Shown here piece after piece: positions 18,084-27,300 of a DNA stretch of 64,000 nucleotides. This stretch comes from Actinomycetota bacterium (GTDB lineage: Bacteria > Actinomycetota > Thermoleophilia > Solirubrobacterales > Solirubrobacteraceae): contig VAXW01000005.1 in the NCBI GenBank assembly GCA_005884115.1, positions 310,001 to 374,000 of the forward strand, given 5' to 3'. The notes under the pieces were generated by a model. It searched no databases and was not told the origin of the DNA. It saw nothing but the letters and a program-made list of their open reading frames with translations. The position numbers and the translations under genes are program-made. Every line of letters begins with the position of its first letter. Position 1 is the stretch's first letter.

Positions 18084-18716
18084 CTATGGAATTCGGAAGC
18101 GCGCGAAATACGCCAGCGGACCGCCTTGGCGGTCCTCGAGCGTGAAGCCGGCATGCTCGCCACGACTGCGCAGCTTGCCGAACAGCACAGCGTGGGGATC
18201 GCCCGATGCCAATGACTCTCCGACAACCAATCGCCCACCCGGACGGAGCACACGCGCAAGCTCGCGCAAGGCGGCGTCCTCATCAGGGATCTCACCCAAT
18301 ACCGCGACGAGATACGCCGCGTCGAAGGTGTCGTCGCCGTACGGCAGCGCACGGGCGTCGCCCTGCGTCGGGGTGATGTTGTCGATTCCCTGGTCTCTCG
18401 CCTTGCGTACCAGGTCATCGAGGAACTCCTGCGAGATGTCGAAGATGTCCAGCGTGCCACCGTCGAGCGCGGCGGCGACGCCGAGTGTGTAGTAGCCGGT
18501 TCCCGGGCCAAGCTCCAGCACACGCTCGCCAGGCTCGGGCGCAAGGATCTCGAGCAAACGCTCGCGCGCAAGCGCACGGCGCGGGAAACGGAGGACAAAC
18601 CGCAGCGAATAGGGGCACGCCGAGGGGTGGGTGCGCATCCAGTAGCCAGCGGCCAGCCCGCCCAGCACCATCAGAGAGGTCCTCTTCACTCGCACCCTCT
18701 CAATGCTATGCCCCAT
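18084..18716 (-). CDS. class I SAM-dependent methyltransferase
   Basis: A 210-aa protein. A basic N-terminus with a short hydrophobic stretch (SLMVLGGLAAGYWM) precedes LRFVLRFPRR. The SAM-binding motif I is VLELGPGTGYYTLGVAAAL, motif II DIFDISQEFLDDL, and motif IV/post-I AAYLVAVLGEIPDEDAALRE with LARVLRPGGRLVVGE. This is UbiE/PhcB-style. The start at 18716 overlaps the preceding methyltransferase gene by 11 bp; an ORF running further up lies inside that gene. It is the last gene of a cyclase-methyltransferase-methyltransferase operon. The acceptor is unknown, perhaps a lipid in view of the membrane-prone N-terminus. Confidence 0.85.
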   Translation of the reverse strand: MGHSIERVRVKRTSLMVLGGLAAGYWMRTHPSACPYSLRFVLRFPRRALARERLLEILAPEPGERVLELGPGTGYYTLGVAAALDGGTLDIFDISQEFLDDLVRKARDQGIDNITPTQGDARALPYGDDTFDAAYLVAVLGEIPDEDAALRELARVLRPGGRLVVGESLASGDPHAVLFGKLRSRGEHAGFTLEDRQGGPLAYFARFRIP

Positions 18717-19341
18717 CACGCGCGGTGGTCCCCCAGGCGACATATGCGCCTCCGAGAAGCAGCTGCTCGACCGCGAGGTCCGGTACGAGTCCTTCCAGGA
18801 TGCGCCAAGGGCGATCGAATCCCTCCATCGTGGTCGTGTATCGACGCATCGCGTACCGCAGGTAGAGGTTCGCCGGGAGCGCCCACGCAGGTGCCCTCTT
18901 CCCGCCCGCAGCGGAGATCCGGCCACCCGGCCGCACATGGGCGAGCACATTGCCGAGTGCCTCAGGCGAGCGCATCACATCGTGCGTCAGCACGAAAACA
19001 GCGGCGCCGGCGACCTCGGGGATCGACGCGTCCTCGATTGCCGACTCTATGAGCGTCACATTGCGCCACCCGTTGGCTGCGACGCGCTCTCGCGCCTGGC
19101 TGAGCATCTCCGGGCTCAGGTCAATGCCGATCAGATGCCCGTCGGGTCCGATCTGATCCTCGATCAATCCGAACGTCAGCCCGGTGCTGCAGGCGACATC
19201 GAGCACCGTCTGTCCCTGGCCCAGCAGCAGTCGCTCGACCGCACGACGCCGCAGGCGGAGGGTCACAGGAGCAAGGCGGTCATAACCACGCGCGCGGCGC
19301 CGGTACTGCTCGAGTGCGCGCTGGCGGTCGGGGCCGGACAT
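18706..19341 (-). CDS. class I SAM-dependent methyltransferase
   Basis: A 211-aa methyltransferase. Motif I is VLDVACSTGLTFGLIEDQIG (with Ser in place of the usual Gly), then LIGIDLSPEMLSQARERV, and VLAHVRPGGRISAAGGKR as the post-motif. The C-terminal part includes a conserved WGTTARDG end. The start at MSGPDRQ (19341) lies 1 bp after the stop of the cyclase-YHS gene; the longer ORF start lies inside that gene and is rejected. Its 3' end overlaps the next methyltransferase. The tight packing says all three act together. Substrate unknown. Confidence 0.83.
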   Translation of the reverse strand: MSGPDRQRALEQYRRRARGYDRLAPVTLRLRRRAVERLLLGQGQTVLDVACSTGLTFGLIEDQIGPDGHLIGIDLSPEMLSQARERVAANGWRNVTLIESAIEDASIPEVAGAAVFVLTHDVMRSPEALGNVLAHVRPGGRISAAGGKRAPAWALPANLYLRYAMRRYTTTMEGFDRPWRILEGLVPDLAVEQLLLGGAYVAWGTTARDGA

Positions 19342-19342
19342 G

Positions 19343-20011
19343 CTACGTCGCCTCGTTCGAGTACTTCGCCGGATCCGCGGCGAAGGCACCCGCGCACTCG
19401 AGCGAGCAGAAGTAGGACTCGACGCCTCCATGGGTCAAGCGGCCAGCGCTGTGATCGGGATCTACCGCCATGCGACAGACCGGATCTATCGGGAGACCCA
19501 CGGCGTCACGTTCTCCTTGCCGCACCGCAGCGAACAGCAGTACTGGTTCGCCGATGTTCTTCAGCGCGTGGCGCCCGCGTTCCTGCAGGTGCACGCCCTC
19601 CAGCTCACCCGCCGCCGCCTTGGTCGTCTCAGTGAGAAGCACCTCGCCACCCGAGGCAACCCCCGAGACGCGCGCTGCGATGTTCACCGCCGAGCCGAAC
19701 CAGTCTCCGTCGCGCTCGAGCGCTTGACCGGTGTTCATGCCAACGCGCACCGCCGGGAATCCGTGCTGCCGGCCGACGTCCTGAACGATGCCCAGCCCCA
19801 GCCGGATCGCCGCCGCCGGGTCGCCTCCGCGGATCATCAGAGCGTCACCGATCGTCTTGACCTCTTCCGCCTGATGCGGTGAAAGCAAGCGCCGCACCGC
19901 CAGGGAGAATTCGGCCGCGACGTCGGCCGCCTGCCGGTCGCCGTGGGCCTCCGTCAGCGCGGTGAAACCGGCGAGGTCAGCAAACAGGAAAGTGTGCCGC
20001 TCCTCGCCCAT
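19343..20011 (-). CDS. class III adenylate/guanylate cyclase fused to a YHS domain
   Basis: A 222-aa soluble protein. The cyclase domain (1-165) has all expected catalytic positions: FLFADLAGFT (metal Asp), EEVKTIGDALMI (substrate Lys, second Asp), VNIAARVSG (Asn and Arg). Residues about 175-218 form a YHS domain: DPVCRMAVDPDHSAGRL, then SYFCSLECAGAFAADP, with three Cys that could bind a metal. YHS domains occur in copper and other metal proteins, so nucleotide synthesis may be linked to metal or redox state. It begins an operon with two methyltransferases. The fusion is compact and in one frame. Confidence 0.87.
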   Translation of the reverse strand: MGEERHTFLFADLAGFTALTEAHGDRQAADVAAEFSLAVRRLLSPHQAEEVKTIGDALMIRGGDPAAAIRLGLGIVQDVGRQHGFPAVRVGMNTGQALERDGDWFGSAVNIAARVSGVASGGEVLLTETTKAAAGELEGVHLQERGRHALKNIGEPVLLFAAVRQGERDAVGLPIDPVCRMAVDPDHSAGRLTHGGVESYFCSLECAGAFAADPAKYSNEAT

Positions 20012-20137
20012 CGCTCACAAGCATCTCAGACCACGCGAGCGTGCTTCATTCCCGGACGCGGTGCGAGACTGCCGCGGTATGCGATGTCATGAACAACGCC
20101 AGGCTGGAGCCGTCGATGCCTCCGAGGGCTGACTGAA

Positions 20138-21247
20138 ATGACGTCAACCGCCGACTTTGAGCGCGAAGGCCTCCTCGAAGGCCTCAATGAACCGGAGCGC
20201 TCCGCGCGCGTGAACCTGCTCCAGCAGCTAACCGACGCTGGCGTCAGCCTCGCCGAGCTGCGCGAAGCAGTGGCCCAGGAACGGCTCGCGCTGCTACCGA
20301 TCCAGCAGCTTCTGGACCGCACCGCCCGCTACACGCTGCGGGAATACTCGGAGCTCACCGGCCTGACCGAAGAGTTCCTCCAGCGCGACTACCCTGCTCT
20401 GGGCCTGCCCGAGCCCCAGAGCGAGGATCGCTGGTTCTCAGAGGAGCAGGTCGCCGCCGGACGCATGCTCAAACAGGTGCTAGACGCGGGCGTCCCGGAG
20501 GAGCGCTTCATCGAGCTGGCGCGAACCGTCGGCCGGACCTCCGCGGTCATCGCCGAGGCGCTGCTTCAGATGTTCGCAGAGGTCTTCCTGCGCCCGGGCG
20601 ACACCGAGCTCGACCTCGGGCTGCGGTTCGCTTCGCTTGCCGAAGCCTTGATGCCCACGGTCAGACCCCTGATCGGCAACGTGGTCGAGTTGCACATGCG
20701 TCACCTCGTCAGCAGCGAGGTGATCGACCGCACCACGCGCGTCACCGGCCTGCTCCCCGGATCGCGGAACGTCACCGTTGGGTTTGCGGATCTCGTGGGC
20801 TACACGCGCCTCGGAGAGGGGCTTGGTACCGAGCACATTGGCGACATCGCCAACCGCTTCGCAAACTTGGCCGCGGAGGTTGCCGAGCCGCCGGTGCGCC
20901 TGGTCAAGCTGATCGGAGATGCGGCGATGCTCGTCAGCTACGAGACAGCTCCCCTGCTCGGCGCCGTGTCGAGGCTCATCGCCGTGGTCGATCAGCAGGA
21001 GGCCTTTCCGCCGCTGCGCGCAGGTGTGGCTCGCGGCGGGGCGTTCCGCCACGCCGGCGACTGGTATGGACGACCGGTCAACCTCGCGAGCCGCATCACC
21101 GGTGTTGCACCCTCCCGAACCTTGATCGCCACGCAAGACGTGTGCGAGGCAAGCGGCAGCGGGTTCCGCTGCGAGAGCTGGAAGCAGATGACACTCAAGG
21201 GCATCGAGGGGTCCGTCGCCCTCTACCAGATAACGGCCACCGCCTAG
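20138..21247 (+). CDS. class III adenylate cyclase with MerR-like regulatory N-terminus
   Basis: A 369-aa soluble protein. Residues about 60-130 read YTLREYSELTGLTEEFLQRD, then FSEEQVAAGRMLKQVLDAG, which is the adenylate cyclase regulatory domain related to MerR-type HTH. A helical linker (130-195) leads to the cyclase domain with VGFADLVGYTRL (Asp), RLVKLIGDAAMLVS (Lys, Asp) and PVNLASRITG (Asn, Arg), so the core is complete. Proteins of this layout in mycobacteria (Rv1647-like) make cAMP. It is divergent from the cyclase-YHS operon 126 bp away; the two may share a promoter region. Confidence 0.88.
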   Translation: MTSTADFEREGLLEGLNEPERSARVNLLQQLTDAGVSLAELREAVAQERLALLPIQQLLDRTARYTLREYSELTGLTEEFLQRDYPALGLPEPQSEDRWFSEEQVAAGRMLKQVLDAGVPEERFIELARTVGRTSAVIAEALLQMFAEVFLRPGDTELDLGLRFASLAEALMPTVRPLIGNVVELHMRHLVSSEVIDRTTRVTGLLPGSRNVTVGFADLVGYTRLGEGLGTEHIGDIANRFANLAAEVAEPPVRLVKLIGDAAMLVSYETAPLLGAVSRLIAVVDQQEAFPPLRAGVARGGAFRHAGDWYGRPVNLASRITGVAPSRTLIATQDVCEASGSGFRCESWKQMTLKGIEGSVALYQITATA

Positions 21248-21378
21248 CAACACCCTGTCGGGCGAAACATGAGCTCGGTGGCGTGGCGAGCGTCGCCCCG
21301 CTGGATGACGTCAGGACCACGGCGAGGAAGTGCCTGCCCGCGAGAGCCAGCCCGCCGCGTCATGAGCGATGCCGTGAC

Positions 21379-22026
21379 CTACCCCGGCTTGTGCGCGCGT
21401 AGTCGCTCGACGATCCCCCACTTCGACCGTAGGACCTCATCGATCTCAAAGCCGACCTCAGGCAGGTAATCGAGTGGCTCGCGCATCAGATGATCGGCCT
21501 CGAAGCGAACGGCCAGCGGCTCGAGCAGCCGCTGGCCACCCCTCACGATCCCTGTCGGGCTGCGCACGTGCTCGAGCAGTAGTAGCTGACCGCCAGGGCG
21601 CAAAACGCGGAACGCCTCCGCCGCCGCAGCCCGGGTGTCGGGAATCGTGCAGAAGCCGAGCGTGCACGTGACAGTGTCGAAGCTCTCGTCCGCGAAGTCG
21701 AGCGCCTGCACGTCACCCAAGCGCAGATCGGCCGAATGACCAAGACGCTGCGCGCGCTGCTGGCCAATCGCCAGCATCTGGGGGCTCAGCTCGATCCCGG
21801 TTACTTCTGCGTCGTCTCGATAAAACGGCAGGTTTCGTGCCGTGCCGCACGCCAGCTCGAGCACCTTGCCACGAGCCTGCGAGCACACCCACTCGCGCCC
21901 CTCGCCGAAGAGGATGCGCTCGAAGAAGCTGATCTGGCGGTCGTACTTCTGCGCTTGTTTGTCCTGGACGGCGCGAACGCGCTCGGTCTCGGCCGCTGCA
22001 TTCGCCACTGGACTTCGAGCCTGCAT
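21379..22026 (-). CDS. class I SAM-dependent methyltransferase (UbiE/COQ5-like)
   Basis: A 215-aa protein. The front has the YDRQISFFERILFGEGREW pattern of phospholipid- and quinone-type methyltransferases. Motif I is VLELACGTARNLPFY, followed by VTGIELSPQMLAIGQQRA and VTCTLGFCTIPDTRAA, then FRVLRPGGQLLLLEHVRSP. The C-terminal segment (LDYLPEVGFEIDEVLRSKWG) closes the domain. It is convergent with the MerR-like cyclase gene. Substrate is probably a small lipid, quinone or thiol-type molecule, but this is inference. Confidence 0.85.
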   Translation of the reverse strand: MQARSPVANAAAETERVRAVQDKQAQKYDRQISFFERILFGEGREWVCSQARGKVLELACGTARNLPFYRDDAEVTGIELSPQMLAIGQQRAQRLGHSADLRLGDVQALDFADESFDTVTCTLGFCTIPDTRAAAAEAFRVLRPGGQLLLLEHVRSPTGIVRGGQRLLEPLAVRFEADHLMREPLDYLPEVGFEIDEVLRSKWGIVERLRAHKPG

Positions 22027-22483
22027 CGTGGCGCCACTTTATGGGATCCGGTCGACCTTGCGTGCGTGGGGCGCCTAGCGGCAATCCGCGAGCTGACACT
22101 GGGAGCGGGCCCGGTCCTCAGCCAAGGTGAGGCTCGGCGCACCTGGTTGCGGCTGGCTCTGACCTGCGACGTCTCGGACACCATCGCCGCGGTCGCGGGG
22201 GCGCGCGGCGGCGGATTGTCCGCTAGCGACGGCTCGCACCGCAGCAGTTACGATCACGTCCGGATTTCTGACTGCGGCGGCTCTCCGGTGAGAACCAACG
22301 GACGCCGCGCACCCTGACACGGGTCGCTGCTCCAGTACATGATCGAATCGAGCCTCGCGCACGTCACGCCTGGCGCCCCTGCCACCCTGGGCGTGTAGAT
22401 CGGTTGTCGTGAACTGGCCGGGGCTGCGGATATCGCGCAAGTAGCGGTCGCCAAGGCGATCCCGGCCGTAGCATGATCAGACC
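22027..22483. other. intergenic region, no supported gene
   Basis: About 455 bp between divergent methyltransferase and SDR genes. Overlapping open frames on the minus strand are rich in Arg, Ala and Pro, without domain or ribosome binding site. It presumably holds both promoters; I could not identify convincing -35/-10 pairs. Confidence 0.4.
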
Positions 22484-23392
22484 ATGTCGGAATGGATGGT
22501 CGATGACATCCCCGACCAGGCGGGTCGAACGATCCTCGTGACCGGTGCGAACAGCGGGCTCGGTCTGCGTTCGGCCGAGGCGCTGGCGTCACGAGGGGCC
22601 CGGGTCCTCATGGGCTGCCGAAACCAGGAGAAGGCCGCGGTCGCGCTCGAAGCTGTCAACAAAGCCGCGGCGGACGCCCCGCCCGAGGTCGTGCCGCTCG
22701 ACCTGGCCGATCTCGATGCTGTGCGAGCGTGCGCCAAGCAGCTGACCGACAAGCTCGACCAGCTTGACGTGCTCATGAACAACGCCGGCGTGATGGCCAT
22801 CCCCCACCAGCGCACGAGGCAGGGCTTCGAGCTGCAGTTCGCCACGAACCACCTGGGCCACTTCGCGCTGACCGGTCTGCTGCTGCCGCTCCTCCGGCGC
22901 GCTCACCCCTCGCGAGTGGTGAGCGTGTCCTCCATCGTGCACCGGGCGGCGAGGCTCCGCTTAGGCGACTGGGAGGAGAAGGGGTACTCGCGCTGGTTCC
23001 CCTACGTGCAGTCGAAACTGGCCAACCTCCTCTTCACGAGCGAGCTGCAGCGCCGGGCCACAGCTGCCGACGCCGACCTGCTCGCCGTTGCCGCGCACCC
23101 AGGCTACGCGGCCACGAGCCTCTCCTCCGGCCTGCCCACCGTCTACCGCTTGGGAGCGAAGGTCAGCGACCGCCTCTTCGCCCAGCCCGACCGCATGGGT
23201 GCCCTCCCTCAACTCTATGCAGCGACCATGCCGGACGTCGGCCCCGACGACTACTGGGGGCCCGACGGGTTCATGGAGCGACGCGGCTGGCCGAAGCGGG
23301 TCGGCCGCAGTCGCGCAGCCAGTGACAGCGACGCGGCCCGCCGCCTATGGGAAGCGAGCGAGAAGCTGACGGGTATCACCTACACCTGGTGA
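22484..23392 (+). CDS. short-chain dehydrogenase/reductase (retinol dehydrogenase-like)
   Basis: A 302-aa NAD(P)-dependent oxidoreductase. The cofactor site is ILVTGANSGLGLRSAEALAS, NNAGVM marks beta-4, and the catalytic Ser and YxxxK are in VVSVSSIVHRAA and WFPYVQSKLANLLFT. The NHLGHFALTGLLLPLL stretch and a C-terminal AATMPDVGPDDYWGPDGF are typical of the protochlorophyllide-reductase/retinol-dehydrogenase-like SDR group. Length is normal. It stands alone, followed by lower-GC DNA. Physiological substrate unknown. Confidence 0.92.
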   Translation: MSEWMVDDIPDQAGRTILVTGANSGLGLRSAEALASRGARVLMGCRNQEKAAVALEAVNKAAADAPPEVVPLDLADLDAVRACAKQLTDKLDQLDVLMNNAGVMAIPHQRTRQGFELQFATNHLGHFALTGLLLPLLRRAHPSRVVSVSSIVHRAARLRLGDWEEKGYSRWFPYVQSKLANLLFTSELQRRATAADADLLAVAAHPGYAATSLSSGLPTVYRLGAKVSDRLFAQPDRMGALPQLYAATMPDVGPDDYWGPDGFMERRGWPKRVGRSRAASDSDAARRLWEASEKLTGITYTW

Positions 23393-23529
23393 TGCCGGCG
23401 CCCGAGGGCAGCGCCTCAGCTTCCTCCCGCCCTGTAAGCGTGTATGGAGGCGAAAGCGAAAGCTACACGTTTGTATCTGATTCCTTCTAAGAGCGCAGAC
23501 ACAGCGCCCCTGCTCCCGGCCCGCTTCTG

Positions 23530-23889
23530 GTGCAGCGGAAGCTACCAGTGGCGCGGGGGAAGCGGCGCCTAACGGTTGCCCAGAGCACGCTTACCTTCGA
23601 ATTCGACGAGATCACTCGAAGGGCATTTCGTAATCTGCCCACGATCACCCACCGTGGCACGACAGTTACGGCGGTGCACGCACGACTTGCGCCGCCAATG
23701 CTTAATGTGGGAATCGTGTTGTGCGGAGATGCGGGGGCGGTTGCGGTGACGGTGTGGTCCTGGCGTCAGTCTCCCCGTGTCCGCGCGGCCATCGAAAGGG
23801 CGGGATTCGTCATCGAGGACGTGACTCGGTGGTTCTCGCGTGGAGAACAGCTCGCACGGACATGGACGCGCGAGCAGCGCGCCAGCTAG
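23530..23889 (+). CDS. hypothetical protein in lower-GC DNA
   Basis: A 119-aa open frame with no recognised family. It is basic at the start, then has a moderately hydrophobic centre (MLNVGIVLCGDAGAVAVTVW) and an amphipathic end (IERAGFVIEDVTRWFSRGEQL). Third-position GC is lower than in neighbours, so if real it may be acquired DNA. There is no clear ribosome binding site. It could be spurious. Confidence 0.35.
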   Translation: MQRKLPVARGKRRLTVAQSTLTFEFDEITRRAFRNLPTITHRGTTVTAVHARLAPPMLNVGIVLCGDAGAVAVTVWSWRQSPRVRAAIERAGFVIEDVTRWFSRGEQLARTWTREQRAS

Positions 23890-23942
23890 TGCCTGAAATG
23901 GAGCGCGAATCTCCGGCATTCGCGGCGATCAGCGCAACGGAA

Positions 23943-23965
23943 AAGGCGCCGCTGTGCAGCGCCTT
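23943..23965. terminator. hairpin next to tRNA remnant
   Basis: AAGGCGC (23943-23949) and GCGCCTT (23959-23965) form a 7-bp stem with a 9-nt loop, preceded by an A-run. It lies 8 bp before the tRNA remnant at 23973 and could end transcription of a gene on the minus strand. Confidence 0.4.
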
Positions 23966-23972
23966 CTCGAGA

Positions 23973-24013
23973 TGGAGCTAGCCGGACTGGAACCGGCGAC
24001 CTCCTGGGTGCGA
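23973..24013 (-). repeat. tRNA 3'-half remnant (Ala-like), att-like site
   Basis: On the minus strand the segment reads GCACCCAGGAGGTC, then a T arm GCCGG-TTCCAGT-CCGGC, then TAGCTCC and A. That is the 3' half of a tRNA from the anticodon loop onward; the acceptor fits tRNA-Ala or a close relative. No 5' half is present. A near-identical remnant in the same orientation is at 29653-29694. The short + strand frame over it (MELAGLEPATSWV) is the familiar spurious translation of a tRNA antisense strand. Confidence 0.7.
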
Positions 24014-24335
24014 TGTTCAGAGGCACCGATTTGCAAGGGATTCGCGGAGGGGCCGATAACGCGCGAATGCCGGGGGTGTCTGTTGATATCGGCGGATTCC
24101 CGCTCGATTCGGGCACTCTTGGCGATGAGTGCCTGAAAGCGTCGGGCGACTTCGCCGCCGCCCCCGCGGAGGACTGGACGGTGCTGGTCTCTTCGTGATC
24201 GCGGTCTGAGATTCACGCCGTCGCGCTCACCCGACTGCGGTCACCGCTTCGCGCGCGCATGCCGTGAACGAGGCGGCGCCAGCGGGTGCTGCTGGCGGGA
24301 GGCGCGGTCGCGAAACGGACCCGCCTCCTTGTGGC

Positions 24336-27300
24336 TCAGCCGACGAGCGGGCCCGCGCGTGGGATCCGTGCCAGGTGCCGCTCGGCGTGTGTACGCCAGA
24401 CCGTGCACCCGAGCGCGTCGTTGACCCGAATGGCGTCCTCGAGGTGGCGCACGGCGTCGGCTTGATGGCCGAGCAAGGCGGCCAGTCCGCCGAGCGCGCG
24501 GTCGATCGCTCCGTAGCTGCTGATGCCGCGTCCGGCTGTGGCGGGCCGGCCCGCGTAGGGAGCGAGCCGGCCGTAGAGCGTGGCTGCGTGGGTGCCGTCT
24601 TCCAGCAGGATGCTGGTCTCCGCGCACTCGGCCTGAAGCGACAGCCAGTTTGCGTCGAAGGCGTGCGGGAGTGCCATTGTCGCTCGGAGCTCGGCCTGGG
24701 CGCGCTCGGTTTGGCCGAGGCCGGCCAGGATCCAGGCGTACGAGCCGCGGTAGGCGATCCCCGCGGGAGAGTTTGCGATCCGGTCTTCGACGAACTCGAT
24801 GTCGACTTCGTCGAATGCCTCGCGCTCGAGCTGCGCGCAGAAGCGCGCCATGCCCGCGAACAGCTCGGCGTTGCGATCGCCGGCGCGCAGGCCCGCCTCC
24901 TCCGCCTCGGCGCTGAGGCGCTCGACGTCGTCGTAGCGGCCGGCGAGCATCGCCTGCACCGCCGCCCACAACGGCGTGTACCACTCGAAGATCGGGAGGC
25001 GCAGCTCCTCGGCCAGCCGGGCATGCCGCGCGGTCTCCTCTCGCCACGCCGGCATGTCGCCGAGCTCGAACAGGTCGGCGACCCGCCAGTTGTGCGCCTG
25101 CAGCTCGGCGTGGCGGTCGCCGGCCTCGCGCGCCGCCGCGATCATCTCGCCGGCCGCGGTGAGGCGCTCCTCGAGGCGGTCCGGGCGCCAGAGCGCCACG
25201 TGCCGCGCGCCGAGGGCAGAGGCCAGCGCGGCCCGATCGCCCGATCCGCGGGCCGCGTCGACCGCGTCAGCGCTCAGCGCCTCGGAGCGCGTGCGGTCGG
25301 GCGCGTAGTAGAGCTCGACGGCTAGCCGTGCCTGCAGGCGAGAGCGCGTCGCCAACTCTTCGACGTGCTCGAGCGCCTCCTCGAGCCGCGCGATCGTCTC
25401 GGCGTCGAGGTCGACGATCGCGATTCCCAGCCCTGCGAAGCCGAGCGCCGCCTCGGCGAGCAGCCTGCCGTCGCCGCGCCGCAGCGCCAGCGCGCGTGCT
25501 GCGGTAAATGCGGCGCGTGCCGCGTCGGGCTCGGCGGCGCGCAGCAGGGCGTCGCCGCGCGCCAGCAGCACGGGGCCCGACTCATCCTCGGCGCCCGCCA
25601 GCTCGAGCGCCTCGAGCGCGCGGTCGAGGCGCTCCGCCGCGTCCTCGTAGGCCAGCCGATCGAGGGCGCGGTGACCGGCGCGCATGAGCATCTCGGCCGC
25701 CCGCCGAGCGTCCGCAGTGGAGGCCGCCTCGAACAGGTGCACGGCGATCTCCTCAAGGTGGCGCTCCTCGCCCAGGGCACTTAGCGCGTCTGCTGCACGG
25801 CGATGGAGCCGCGCGCGGCGCAGAACGTTGCACTCGTCCATGACCGTCTCGCGCACGAGCGCGTGGGTGAACTCGAACCGCTGCGGAGCGGCGGCGGGCC
25901 GCAGCAGCCGCGCGCGCAGGACCTCGTCGAGCGCCGCCTCGGCGGCCTCCGGCTCCAGTCCCGCGGTGGCCTGCGCGGCGCGCGCGTCGTGCTCGGAGCC
26001 GAGGATCGCGGCCGCGGCGAGCAGCTCGTTCGCCGCATCCCCCATGCGCGACAGCCGTACGCCGACCGCGTGCCGGACGCTCTCCGGCACCACATGCGGC
26101 CCCGACTCGGCCTGCTCCCTGAGTACCTCCTCGACGAAGAAGGCATTCCCATCGGTGCGCGCGTGCACCCGTGTCGCGATCTCGTCGCTGCCCAACATCG
26201 AGCGAGCGAGCGTTGCCACATCATCGAGCGGCAGCCCGTGCATGTCGATGCGGTCAAGCGCGCCGCCGCGCTTCAGCTCGGCCAGCGCGGCGGTGAGCGG
26301 TGTGTGGCGGCCGAGCTCGGTGTCGCGATAGGTGGCGAGCACGAGCATCGGCCCGGTGCGGCTCGAGCGCAACACGAAGCTGGCGAGCAGCAGCGTTCCG
26401 CGATCGGCCCAGTGGAAGTCGTCGATCACAAGCAGTAGCGGAGCTCGCGCAGCGAGGTCGGCCAGCGCGGAGTCGACGGCGTCGAAGAGCCGGTGTCGCG
26501 CGCCGCTGTCGTCTGTGTCGCCGGGTCGCAAGGCATCGGCGATGCCCGCTTGCGCGAGCGCTTCGGCGAAGGGCTCGAACGGCGCGAGCGGCTCCTCCGA
26601 GCAGCGGCCCAGAAGGACGGTCGCGCCGGCGGTGAGGGCCGCCGACGCGAAGTGGTGGGCCAGTCGCGTCTTGCCGATCCCCGGCTCGCCCGCGACTAGC
26701 ACGATCCGCCGATCGCGATGCATCTGCACGCCGCCCCATGACGCATGCAGCCGCGCGAGCTCGGCGCGCCGGCCGACGAACACCGTCTCATAGGCGCGCG
26801 CGAGCCTGGGGGGCGGGGGGATCGGTGTCGGCTCGGCGCGGCGGAGATCATCCAGCAGCGCGCGTGTCTCATGCGACGGCGCGATGCCGAGCTGCGTGCG
26901 GAGGCGCTCGGCGAGCTGTCGGCCCGCGGCTAGCGCGGCGGCGCGATCGCCCATCGCGGCGAGGCGCTTGATCAGCCGGCGGTTGGGTGCTTCTGCGAGC
27001 GGGTCGAGCGCCACCTGTGCGCGAGTCAGCGAGACCGCTTCAGCCGGATCGGCGGCGGCAGCCGCGGCACGCTCGAGCGCCTCGCCGAGCCGGTGCGCGT
27101 GCTCCTCGCGCGCCTCGATCGCCCAGTCCTCGTCGAAGGTGTCCAGGATCGGTTCGCTGCAAGCCTCGAGCGCCCGCATGGGATCGCCCGCCTCGAGCGC
27201 CTGCTGGAACGCGCGTGTGTCGACTGTGAGGTCTTCCCCCTCCAGCGCAGCCGTGTCGCGCGTTGCGACGACGTAGCCCGCCGCCGGCCCGAGCGCCTGG

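Noticed and set aside
23954-24136. 60-aa frame beginning MELAGLEPATSWV
   Set aside because: This is translation of a tRNA 3' half in reverse; such peptides are common spurious annotations.
24264-25325. 353-aa and similar + strand frames
   Set aside because: They are antisense to the AfsR-like regulator, whose domains are continuous on the minus strand.
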